NCBI RefSeq assembly: GCF_030263895.1
Contig: NZ_CP127161.1
Coordinates: 2,976,001 to 3,040,000, forward strand
Source of the DNA: Proteiniborus sp. MB09-C3
Lineage (GTDB): Bacteria; Bacillota; Clostridia; Tissierellales; Proteiniboraceae
Direction: 5' to 3'
Length of the DNA: 64,000 bases
Below, one piece after another: positions 20,520-32,321 of the stretch (its first letter is position 1; each line of letters starts with the position of its first letter). Below the pieces are notes generated by a model. The model was not told the DNA's origin. It was given only the letters and a program-made list of their open reading frames with translations, and did no database searches. The translations under genes and the position numbers were made by a program.

Positions 20520-20822
20520 TCTTGCAAGGAACGTATGTTCTGCATATGAAAATAGGAGATATTTCTAAAAAACAAAGGGAAAATGATAAAGAATTTTAGG
20601 GGTTAAATGAAAAACTAAATTCCATACTGCAAGAGTAATTTTGCAAGAGTAATTTCTATTTGACTAGAAATAAGTTATGCACATATTTTTGATTGTATAT
20701 TGCAAGGAACATATATTATGTATATTTTTAAATTTTTTCCGGTATAATTTATAGGTACTGTTGATTGTCTGCCTGCGCAGGAAAAGAGGTTATCATGAGT
20801 TATATTGGTAGCAGGAACTTAA
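20520..20822 (+). other. Non-coding interval with degenerate direct repeats
   Basis: Between ImmA and the integrase relic there is no intact gene. Two copies of TTGCAAGGAAC[AG]TAT start at 20522 and 20700, and 'gcaagagtaatt' is repeated at 20629-20653. It is probably the decayed 5' part of the integrase region. Confidence 0.4.
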
Positions 20823-21045
20823 TTAAATAATGAAATAAAGCTCAAAAAAATAGACATACCTTATAAAAAATTTCACGCTTCAAGGCAGACCTATGCTACT
20901 CGATTAATAACAAACGGAACACCTTTATTAACCAGTGTTCCGTTTGTTAGGTCATAGTTCCATAAAAACTACAGAAATATATACTCATGTTTTAGAAAGC
21001 ACAAAAGCGAATCATGTACAGTCCTTGAACTCGCTATTCAAGTAG
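20823..21045 (+). pseudogene. Decayed tyrosine integrase, C-terminal end
   Basis: The frame first reads KKFHASRQTYATRLITNG then TPLLT, then runs into a stop. The +1 frame continues with HSSIKTTEIYTHVLESTKAN and ends SLFK-stop. This is the catalytic end of a phage-type tyrosine recombinase. The usual HxLRH box is mutated to HASRQ, the segment before GHSS is scrambled and the frame shifts, while the catalytic YTHV tyrosine is still encoded. The gene points at the 3' end of tRNA-Arg 86 bp away, the usual arrangement of an integrase beside its tRNA attachment site. It is non-functional. Confidence 0.85.
20909..20948. repeat. Perfect 14-bp inverted repeat inside the integrase relic
   Basis: AACAAACGGAACAC (20909-20922) and GTGTTCCGTTTGTT (20935-20948) around a 12-nt loop. 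The right arm replaces the sequence expected to encode the VSxLLG segment of the recombinase. Confidence 0.85.
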
Positions 21046-21049
21046 ATTT

Positions 21050-21073
21050 TAAAACCAATTGGCTAAAAATTGG
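21050..21073 (-). terminator. Weak terminator-like hairpin after the tRNA array
   Basis: Minus strand CCAATT-tttagcc-AATTGG-TTTT, just beyond tRNA-Arg. The stem is only 6 bp. It is the only candidate end signal for array 2. Confidence 0.4.
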
Positions 21074-21130
21074 CTAAATCTGTTTTAGTACAAAATTCGC
21101 TTTCGCATAATTGAGCATTTTTAATTTGTT

Positions 21131-21207
21131 TGGTGTACCCAGAGGGATTCGAACCCCCGACCTTCTGATTCGTAGTCAGACACTCTATCCAGCTGAGCTA
21201 TGAGTAC
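21131..21207 (-). tRNA. tRNA-Arg(ACG)
   Basis: Minus-strand cloverleaf with anticodon loop CTACGAA (ACG) and encoded CCA. Last tRNA of array 2; its 3' end faces the integrase relic and is a candidate attachment site. Confidence 0.96.
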
Positions 21208-21212
21208 TAATA

Positions 21213-21287
<75 letters not shown>

Positions 21288-21296
21288 ATAATTATA

Positions 21297-21372
21297 TGGC
21301 TGGGGTAGCAGGACTCGAACCTACGAATGCCAGAGTCAAAGTCTGGTGCCTTACCGACTTGGCTATACCCCA
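21297..21372 (-). tRNA. tRNA-Gln(TTG)
   Basis: Anticodon loop CTTTGAC (TTG), acceptor TGGGGTA/TACCCCA, encoded CCA. Confidence 0.97.
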
Positions 21373-21468
21373 ACAACTATAGGATCAATAATTAAGAATA
21401 TCCTACAAAATCAATATTAATTTTTACACGAAAAACAACTGTCAGGATTAATATTTAGAATAAAAAAG

Positions 21469-21546
<78 letters not shown>

Positions 21547-21577
21547 ATAATATATCAATTATATCTTTCACAAAAAA

Positions 21578-21651
21578 TGGAGCGGGTGAAGGGAATCGGA
21601 CCCTCGCAACCAGCTTGGAAGGCTGGGGCTCTACCACTGAGCTACACCCGC
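21578..21651 (-). tRNA. tRNA-Gly(TCC)
   Basis: Anticodon loop CTTCCAA (TCC), acceptor GCGGGTG/CACCCGC, encoded CCA. Confidence 0.97.
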
Positions 21652-21690
21652 ACAATTAATTAGTCTTATATGATGAATACATAATCGAAT

Positions 21691-21765
21691 TGGAGCGGAA
21701 GACGAGATTCGAACTCGCGACCCTCGCCTTGGCAAGGCGATGCTCTACCACTGAGCCACTTCCGC
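21691..21765 (-). tRNA. tRNA-Gly(GCC)
   Basis: Anticodon loop TTGCCAA (GCC), acceptor GCGGAAG/CTTCCGC, encoded CCA. Confidence 0.97.
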
Positions 21766-21807
21766 ATAATACAATTGTTTTTTATATCTGGATTCTTATA
21801 TATTTAT

Positions 21808-21893
21808 TGGTGGAGGGGACTGGATTCGAACCAGTGAAAGCACAGCTAACGGATTTACAGTCCGTCCCCTTTGGCCAACTCGGGAACCCCTCC
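21808..21893 (-). tRNA. tRNA-Tyr(GTA)
   Basis: Class II tRNA of 86 nt with anticodon loop CTGTAAA (GTA), long variable arm and encoded CCA. Confidence 0.97.
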
Positions 21894-21899
21894 GATTTC

Positions 21900-21990
21900 G
21901 CAGTCTCGCAACACAAATTTGGTACTCGTTGCGTTTGACCTACCATCGATTTTCCGATAAAAACGTCCAGAAAATCGGGTTAGGTCATAA
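21900..21990 (-). repeat. Dispersed hairpin repeat, short copy inside the tRNA array
   Basis: Contains the large terminal hairpin (GACCTACCATCGATTTTC / GAAAATCGGGTTAGGTC) and the outer end CAGTCTCGCAACAC, but lacks the internal GTCC/GGAC and AAATTTAT modules. It lies between tRNA-Tyr and tRNA-Thr and abuts the CCA of tRNA-Thr. It would be transcribed in the tRNA precursor. Confidence 0.9.
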
Positions 21991-22066
21991 TGGAGCTGGT
22001 GAAAGGAATTGAACCCTCAACCTACTGATTACAAGTCAGTTGCTCTGCCAATTGAGCTACACCAGC
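21991..22066 (-). tRNA. tRNA-Thr(TGT)
   Basis: Array 2 copy; anticodon loop CTTGTAA (TGT), encoded CCA. Confidence 0.97.
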
Positions 22067-22219
22067 ATATTGTCTTTACTTCTCGGATCAACCTTTTTAC
22101 TGCATTAACTCCTTATAAGCAACTAAGCGATTCACACCAAACCAAAAGCATGGTTTGGGTTCTCTGCTTATGCCAATTGAGCTACACCAGCGTATTTGTC
22201 CTACATAGTAGAAATTTAT
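22067..22219 (-). other. Conserved tRNA-Thr-derived spacer, array 2 copy
   Basis: Counterpart of 102-253, with the truncated tRNA-Thr 5' copy at 22165-22191 and the CCCAAACC/GGTTTGG hairpin, here fully paired. Confidence 0.55.
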
Positions 22220-22296
22220 TGGCGACCTGGAAGGGACTCGAACCCTCGACCTCCAGCGTGACAGGCTGGCATTCTAACCAACTGAACTACCAGGCC
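22220..22296 (-). tRNA. tRNA-Asp(GTC)
   Basis: Array 2 copy; anticodon loop CTGTCAC (GTC). Confidence 0.97.
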
Positions 22297-22328
22297 AACT
22301 AAAATTCATATAAACCTTCTATAGAAAA

Positions 22329-22404
22329 TGGTGGGCGCAATAGGGCTCGAACCTATGACCCCCTGCTTGTAAGGCAGGTGCTCTCCCAGCTGAGCTATGC
22401 GCCC
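22329..22404 (-). tRNA. tRNA-Val(TAC)
   Basis: Array 2 copy; anticodon loop CTTACAA (TAC), fully paired acceptor GGGCGCA. Confidence 0.97.
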
Positions 22405-22469
22405 ATAATTTTAGATGTTCAATCTAGTATGGTCTTAACAGATCTCCTATCATGAACTTAAATTAAGGT

Positions 22470-22544
22470 TGGTGACCCTACCGGGATTCGAACCCGGGTT
22501 ACCGCCGTGAAAGGGCGATGTCTTAACCGCTTGACCATAGGGCC
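22470..22544 (-). tRNA. tRNA-Glu(TTC)
   Basis: Array 2 copy; anticodon loop CTTTCAC (TTC). Confidence 0.97.
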
Positions 22545-22612
22545 TTATTTAAATGTTGAAATCAGTCCTAATGGACACTCCTATTTATCGTCCCACAGAC
22601 GGATATTAAGGT

Positions 22613-22689
22613 TGGTAGCGGCGAACGGATTTGAACCGCTGACACTGCGGGTATGAACCGCATGCTCTAGCCAACTGAGCTACGCCGCC
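22613..22689 (-). tRNA. tRNA-Met(CAT), elongator
   Basis: Anticodon loop TTCATAC (CAT). Acceptor GGCGGCG with a normal first pair marks the elongator. A GTCC-taat-GGAC hairpin followed by ACTCCTA lies in the spacer (22565-22585). Absent from array 1. Confidence 0.96.
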
Positions 22690-22730
22690 ATGATTAAAAA
22701 TTACATTAGTCCATCTGGACAGAAATATTA

Positions 22731-22806
<76 letters not shown>

Positions 22807-22828
22807 ATGTATATTTAATTATAGTAAT

Positions 22829-22917
22829 TGGTGCCGGGAACCGGAATCGAACCGGTACGATCTTTGGGGATCGCAGGATTTTAAGTCCTGTGCGTCTGCC
22901 TGTTCCGCCACCCCGGC
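22829..22917 (-). tRNA. tRNA-Leu(TAA)
   Basis: Array 2 copy; anticodon loop CTTAAAA (TAA), 89 nt. Confidence 0.97.
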
Positions 22918-22924
22918 ATTTTGC

Positions 22925-22999
22925 TGGCTCCTGGGGTGGGACTCGAACCCACAACCTACCGGTTAACAGCCGGTTGCTCCGCCGTTGAGCTACCCAGGA
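22925..22999 (-). tRNA. tRNA-Asn(GTT)
   Basis: Array 2 copy; anticodon loop CTGTTAA (GTT). One acceptor base differs from array 1. Confidence 0.97.
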
Positions 23000-23004
23000 A
23001 TACC

Positions 23005-23121
23005 ATCCAGCAACGTCCTACTCTCCCAGGCGGTTTCCCACCAAGTACCATCAGCGCTGAAGGGCTTAACTTCTGTGTTCGGTATGGGAACAGGTGTGAC
23101 CCCTTCGCTATTGTCACTGGA
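23005..23121 (-). rRNA. rrf: 5S ribosomal RNA (operon 2)
   Basis: Nearly identical to the 818-935 copy, with one or two substitutions near the 3' end. Ends approximate. Confidence 0.95.
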
Positions 23122-23204
23122 TACGAGTAACTGAAATCTATGATTTCTTCTCTCTATACTTAGCATTGACTAAGTATGTTATTTATTTTTTAGGAACAAG
23201 ATTT

Positions 23205-23233
23205 AGTATAGCATATTTTTCGCTACTTGTCAA
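23205..23233 (-). promoter_or_regulatory. Internal promoter in the 23S-5S spacer
   Basis: Minus strand TTGACA (23228-23233), exactly 17 bp, TATACT (23205-23210), upstream of 5S and the 15-tRNA array. Operon 1's much shorter spacer lacks it. Confidence 0.8.
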
Positions 23234-23357
23234 ACCTTTTTTATCAAGGTAATTTGATTCTTTTTCAGTCATTAAGTAGCTATTCACACAATCTTAAAAA
23301 GCGTTAAGATTGGTTCTCTGCTTGTACCTTAAAAACTACACAGCGTCCATATTTCTG

Positions 23358-28107
<4,750 letters not shown>

Positions 28108-28313
28108 AAAAGCTTTTTGTTCTCCTGTCACTCGTTATGACGTTGACATGTATTTTTAAGCGTATCTCAAAATTTGAAATTTTGGATGTTTGCTTGTGAC
28201 TTCTCACTGTTCAGTTTTCAAAGACCAACTATTATTTCGCCCGTTAGGGTTATTGTTATGAGTGTCCGTTAGGACTCATTTTTTGTCATCAGCTTTAGGA
28301 GCCGACTTTTATT

Positions 28314-28342
28314 ATGTTAACATTTTTATTATCTTTTGTCAA
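28314..28342 (-). promoter_or_regulatory. rRNA operon 2 promoter, proximal
   Basis: Minus strand TTGACA (28337-28342), 17 bp, TAACAT (28314-28319). A boxA-like TGGTCTTTGAAAACTG follows in the leader at 28212-28227. Confidence 0.8.
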
Positions 28343-28400
28343 CACTTTTTTATAATTTATTTTCGTTTTTCTTTTCTTGTCGTTTAGTGACGACTTCATT

Positions 28401-28429
28401 ACTATAACAAATTTTATACAGACTGTCAA
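28401..28429 (-). promoter_or_regulatory. rRNA operon 2 promoter, main
   Basis: Minus strand TTGACA (28424-28429), 17 bp, TATAGT (28401-28406). The flanks match the distal promoter of operon 1. Confidence 0.85.
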
Positions 28430-28494
28430 TAGTTTTTTCTTTAACATTTGTTTAGAATCACTATCTAATTTCTTAGTTTTAACGACACAAGCAA

Positions 28495-28523
28495 ATATAT
28501 CATATTAGTATACTCATGGTCAA
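28495..28523 (-). promoter_or_regulatory. rRNA operon 2 promoter, weak distal candidate
   Basis: Minus strand TTGACC (28518-28523), 17 bp, ATATAT (28495-28500). Confidence 0.45.
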
Positions 28524-28586
28524 TAGCATTTTATTCTTAACAACTCATAATTATTGTTCCACAGTAAGCTATGAATATGCAGGATG

Positions 28587-28705
28587 GCAGTCTCGCAACA
28601 CAAATTTATTTGTTCGCTATCGCTCTCATAAATTTGGTGCTCGGTGCATTTGACCTACCAGCGATTTTCCGATAAACTCATTCGGAAAATCGGGTTAGGT
28701 CATAA
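28587..28705 (-). repeat. Dispersed hairpin repeat, medium copy (tandem A)
   Basis: Has the large hairpin (loop 'taaactcat') and the AAATTTAT hairpin but no GTCC/GGAC module. It is immediately followed by copy B. Confidence 0.9.
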
Positions 28706-28822
28706 GCAGTCTCGCAACACAAATTTATTTGTTCGCTATCGCTCTCATAAATTTGGTCCTAAGGGACACTCCTATTATAAACCTACAACAGGGTTGGTGC
28801 TCGGTGCATTCGACCTAAGTCG
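28706..28822 (-). repeat. Dispersed hairpin repeat, truncated copy (tandem B)
   Basis: Carries the outer end, the AAATTTAT hairpin and the GTCC/GGAC and AACC/GGTT module. The large hairpin is reduced to GACCTAAGTC. It abuts the iorB terminator. Confidence 0.9.
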
Positions 28823-28857
28823 TAAAAATGGAGCTAAGGTTTATCCCTAGCTCCATT
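28823..28857 (-). terminator. Terminator of iorB
   Basis: Minus strand AATGGAGCTAGGG...CCTTAGCTCCATTTTTAC: a strong stem with T-run between iorB and the dispersed repeat. Confidence 0.85.
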
Positions 28858-28866
28858 AATCAATCA

Positions 28867-29442
28867 CTAAACCAACATTTTACCTATGTTAAATGCTTTC
28901 AGATTAATATCTACAAATTTTTCTTTTACCTCTTCCTTAATAACACTTTCCCAATCTATTTCATCTATACCCATTGCTTTAATAAGAGCTCCAAGCATAA
29001 TCATATTTAGTGTTTTAATATTCCCTAATTCTTTTGCCTCTTTTGCCGCATCTATATTTATGGTTTTAACTTTTTCTTTTAAATCTTCAATTATTCCTTT
29101 TGGGTATTCTGCTTTTCCAGATAAAACTGGTGCAGGCGGTATAGCATAATCATTTACGACTATCTTTCCATTTGGTTTTAAGTATTCTATCCATCTCATA
29201 GCTTCCATCTTTTCAAAGGACACTATTATATCAGCCTGCCCGATACCTATTATTGGTGCATAAACTTTTTTCTCATACCTTATTTGTGTGGTTACACTGC
29301 CACCACGTTGTGCCATTCCGTGTACCTCAGACATCTTAACATCATATCCTGCATCAATAAGACCTTTAGATAAGACTTTACTAGCAAGTATTATTCCCTG
29401 TCCTCCTACCCCTACAAACAAAATATTTTTCACATCAGACAT
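28867..29442 (-). CDS. iorB: Indolepyruvate oxidoreductase subunit beta
   Basis: This 191-residue gamma-type subunit of the 2-oxoacid:ferredoxin oxidoreductase oxidises aryl 2-oxoacids (indolepyruvate, phenylpyruvate) to acyl-CoA. Family features are ILFVGVGGQGIILASKVLS at the N-terminus, EVHGMAQRGGSVTTQIR and a central ADIIVSFE. I take the ATG at 29442, directly after the iorA stop; an in-frame GTG at 29451 overlaps iorA and is also possible. It forms an operon with iorA and ptb. Confidence 0.95.
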   Translation of the reverse strand: MSDVKNILFVGVGGQGIILASKVLSKGLIDAGYDVKMSEVHGMAQRGGSVTTQIRYEKKVYAPIIGIGQADIIVSFEKMEAMRWIEYLKPNGKIVVNDYAIPPAPVLSGKAEYPKGIIEDLKEKVKTINIDAAKEAKELGNIKTLNMIMLGALIKAMGIDEIDWESVIKEEVKEKFVDINLKAFNIGKMLV

Positions 29443-29443
29443 A

Positions 29444-31219
29444 TTACTCACCCGCCTTTACTATTGCTTTAAATGGACATATTTGCAAGCATACATCACA
29501 GCCTACACACATAGATTCGTCAATTATTGAACCTATATTTGCATCAAATGATATAGCTGGACATCCAGCTTTAGTACACATCTTACATTTCCTACACTTT
29601 TCTCTATCAACTAAGCATTTAATTCTTTTGTTCAAGTTATATTCTTTTATTTCTTCTGTAGGTGATTTCTTTAGAACACAAGGCATCTTGGTTATTATTA
29701 CCATAGGCTCATTTGTATTAAGTGCTTTATTAATAGCATCCTCGGTTTCTTTTAAATCTAATGGATTTACTACAGCTATGTTCTTAACCCCTATAGCCTC
29801 GCATAACTTTTCAATATCAATGTGTTCTGTTGCCTCTCCAGATAGAGTATATCCTGTTCCTGGGTTGTCTTGATGTCCTGTCATTCCTGTTATCCTATTA
29901 TCAAGTATAATAGTTGCCACATTTCCTTTATTATAGATTACATTTATCAGGCTTGTGATGCCAGAATGGAAGAATGTAGAGTCTCCTATAACTCCAAATA
30001 CCTTAGTATCTTTTCCACCCTTTTCGAAGGCTTTAGTAAATCCGTGCCCAGCACTTATGCTAGCCCCCATACATATACATGTATCCATGCTCTCTAGTGG
30101 TGGCGCTGAACCTAATGTATAGCATCCTATATCTCCTGTCACAACTGCATTTTTCTTTTTGCTAAGTACGTAGAACAATCCTCTATGTGGACAGCCTGCA
30201 CACATTGTAGGTGGCCTTCCAACAACTTTTTCAGGACTTATATCTACTTTTTCAGGTTTTTTTCCTAACAATACTTCTGCTAATATATCTGGATTAAGCT
30301 CTCCCATAGCTGGAATAACATCTTTACCAATAACATTTATGCCCATGCTTCTAATTTCATCTTCTAAGTAAGGCTCTAATTCTTCTATTACATATAGCTT
30401 TTCTATTTGTTCAGCAAATTCTTTTATTTTTGCCTTTGGTACAGGGAATGTAAATCCTAATTTTAAGAATGAAGCATTGTCGCCAAAAACTTCTTTTGCA
30501 TACTGATATGCTACTCCTGAAGTAATAACTCCTATTTTTCTGTCATTCCATTCTATCTTGTTTAATTCAGAATTATTGCTTAGTTCTTCTAACTTTATTA
30601 ATCTTTCTTTTAGCAATAATCTACGTTTTTTTGCATTTGCAGGTGTGGCTACATATTTTGAAATATCCTTTTTATATTCTTTAATTCCAACTTCTTTTCT
30701 CTCTCCAATTTCCACTAAGCCTTTTCCATGACATATTCTTGTTGTAAGTCTTAGTAAAACTGGTGCATCATACTCCTCACTTATTTCATATGCAATTTTA
30801 ACAAAATCCTTTGCTTCTTGGCTGTCACTAGGCTCTAGCATGGGAATCTTTGCAGACTTTGCATAGTATCTATTGTCTTGTTCATTTTGAGAGCTATGCA
30901 TTCCTGGATCATCTGCTGATACAATTACACAGCCTCCATTGACTCCTGTATAGGCAAAGGTAAACAATGGATCTGCCGCTACATTAACACCTACATGCTT
31001 CATTGCAGCTATAGATCTTGCACCTGCTATAGAAGCTCCCACAACTACCTCTACAGCTACCTTTTCGTTCGGTGCCCACTCTGAATATATTTCTTTATGC
31101 ATTGCTATGTTTTCTAGTATCTCAGTACTTGGAGTCCCTGGGTAAGCAGCAGCTACAGTTGCTCCTGCCTCATATGCCCCTAAGGCTACTGCTTCATTTC
31201 CAGTCAATAATCTTTTCAT
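29444..31219 (-). CDS. iorA: Indolepyruvate oxidoreductase subunit alpha
   Basis: This 591-residue catalytic subunit starts with LLTGNEAVALGAYEAGATVA, carries the pyrimidine-binding and TPP-binding regions (GDIGCYTLGSAPP; GDSTFFHSGI), and ends with a two-cluster ferredoxin domain (CRKCKMCTKAGCP and CVGCDVCLQICP, from about residue 535). It works with IorB, passes electrons to ferredoxin and makes arylacetyl-CoA from aromatic amino-acid breakdown. The length is typical. It lies 48 bp behind ptb. Confidence 0.97.
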   Translation of the reverse strand: MKRLLTGNEAVALGAYEAGATVAAAYPGTPSTEILENIAMHKEIYSEWAPNEKVAVEVVVGASIAGARSIAAMKHVGVNVAADPLFTFAYTGVNGGCVIVSADDPGMHSSQNEQDNRYYAKSAKIPMLEPSDSQEAKDFVKIAYEISEEYDAPVLLRLTTRICHGKGLVEIGERKEVGIKEYKKDISKYVATPANAKKRRLLLKERLIKLEELSNNSELNKIEWNDRKIGVITSGVAYQYAKEVFGDNASFLKLGFTFPVPKAKIKEFAEQIEKLYVIEELEPYLEDEIRSMGINVIGKDVIPAMGELNPDILAEVLLGKKPEKVDISPEKVVGRPPTMCAGCPHRGLFYVLSKKKNAVVTGDIGCYTLGSAPPLESMDTCICMGASISAGHGFTKAFEKGGKDTKVFGVIGDSTFFHSGITSLINVIYNKGNVATIILDNRITGMTGHQDNPGTGYTLSGEATEHIDIEKLCEAIGVKNIAVVNPLDLKETEDAINKALNTNEPMVIITKMPCVLKKSPTEEIKEYNLNKRIKCLVDREKCRKCKMCTKAGCPAISFDANIGSIIDESMCVGCDVCLQICPFKAIVKAGE

Positions 31220-31267
31220 ACTTTTACACCCCTTTATTTATAGTTTAAAAAGAATTCAAAGCATTAT

Positions 31268-32176
31268 TTAATTAAGTTCAGAAATCATGCTTCCAAGAGC
31301 AATTGAATAGAGCTTTGCCTCATGAGAGTCAGCTCTAGATACTAAAACTATTGGAACCTTCGCTCCCATTACAATGCCTGCTGATTGGCTATTTGCAAAA
31401 TAGGTTAAGCTTTTTCCAATTCCATTCCCTGTTTCGATATTAGGAACTAGTAGAATGTCTGCATCTCCTGCAACTTCACTATTGTAGCCTTTAATTTTTG
31501 CCGCTTCCTTTGAAACTGCTAAGTCAAGTGCCAAAGGTCCATCAATGATAACACCATCTTCAAATAGTCCACTTTCGCTCATTTTCTTTAGCTCATCAGC
31601 ATGAATAGTGGCAATCATCTTAGGGTTTACTTTTTCTTTTGCAGCAATAGCAGCCACCTTTATTTTTTCATAACCAAGAGATTTGCAAACCTTCACAGCG
31701 TTTTTTACTATTTTTACTTTGTCTTCTAGATTTGGCTCTAAATTCATTCCTCCATCTGTTAAAAATACAAATTTATGATATGCTGGCACTTCGTATATCA
31801 TTACATGACTGAGTAAGCTATCTGTTCTTAGTCCATATTCTCTGCTCAATACTTCCTTCAATAATATAGATGTATCTATTAATCCCTTCATAATAAAATC
31901 TGACTTGCCACTACTTACATGTTTTACTGCTATTTTCGCAGCTTCCGCTAAATCTTTTACGTCAATTCTTTCATAAGCCTCAATAGATAACCCCAGTTCC
32001 TTAGCTATCTGCTCAGTTTTTTCAATATCTCCGATTAATATGGGTTCTACTATTCCAATTAAAGCAGCTTCATGAACAGCCTTAAGTACTTCTTCATCTT
32101 GACAGGCAGCTACTGCTAATTTCTTCTTTGCTTGTCCTTTTGCATTTTCAATTAAGTCTGTTAAGTGTTTTAGCAA
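31268..32176 (-). CDS. ptb: Phosphate butyryltransferase-like acyltransferase
   Basis: This 302-residue protein would exchange CoA of an acyl-CoA for phosphate, here most likely on products of IorAB or on butyryl/branched acyl-CoA. Family pattern: SDFIMKGLIDTSILLKEVL, FLTDGGMNLEPN and ADILLVPNIETGNGIGKSL. The TTG at 32176 follows GGGGGG by 6 nt and gives the standard N-terminus LLKHLTDLIENA; the open upstream ATG has no site. No butyrate kinase gene is next to it, which is unusual for ptb. A promoter and a palindrome (32212-32226) lie upstream. Confidence 0.92.
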   Translation of the reverse strand: MLKHLTDLIENAKGQAKKKLAVAACQDEEVLKAVHEAALIGIVEPILIGDIEKTEQIAKELGLSIEAYERIDVKDLAEAAKIAVKHVSSGKSDFIMKGLIDTSILLKEVLSREYGLRTDSLLSHVMIYEVPAYHKFVFLTDGGMNLEPNLEDKVKIVKNAVKVCKSLGYEKIKVAAIAAKEKVNPKMIATIHADELKKMSESGLFEDGVIIDGPLALDLAVSKEAAKIKGYNSEVAGDADILLVPNIETGNGIGKSLTYFANSQSAGIVMGAKVPIVLVSRADSHEAKLYSIALGSMISELN

Positions 32177-32211
32177 GTTATTCCCCCCTTTAAAATATGT
32201 AATAACCATCA

Positions 32212-32226
32212 GGGAAATCGTTTCCC
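32212..32226. promoter_or_regulatory. Candidate operator GGGAAATCGTTTCCC
   Basis: Perfect palindrome with 6-bp arms between the ptb -10 element and start codon, so placed to block the ptb-iorAB transcript. The binding protein is unknown. Confidence 0.45.
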
Positions 32227-32232
32227 AAACCT

Positions 32233-32262
32233 ATTCTATCACAATAATATCTATTTGTTCAA
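32233..32262 (-). promoter_or_regulatory. Promoter of ptb-iorA-iorB
   Basis: Minus strand TTGAAC (32257-32262), 18 bp, TAGAAT (32233-32238). Confidence 0.6.
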
Positions 32263-32290
32263 AGTGTTTACAAAACCTTAAATGTTTTTA

Positions 32291-32321
32291 AATAAAAAAA
32301 GAATATGACCTAGGCCATACC
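32291..32321 (-). terminator. Terminator of the TPR-protein gene
   Basis: Palindrome TATGGCCTAGGTCATA followed by a T-run on the minus strand; it overlaps the stop codon. Confidence 0.75.

Noticed and set aside
7495-21045. Complete inducible prophage
   Set aside because: No replication, terminase, portal or capsid genes, and the integrase is broken by a frameshift and mutated catalytic residues.
28587-28822. Two near-identical tandem units suggesting a short repeat array or CRISPR
   Set aside because: Units are about 117 bp, adjacent without spacers, and belong to the dispersed hairpin repeat. No CRISPR array or cas gene is present in the window.
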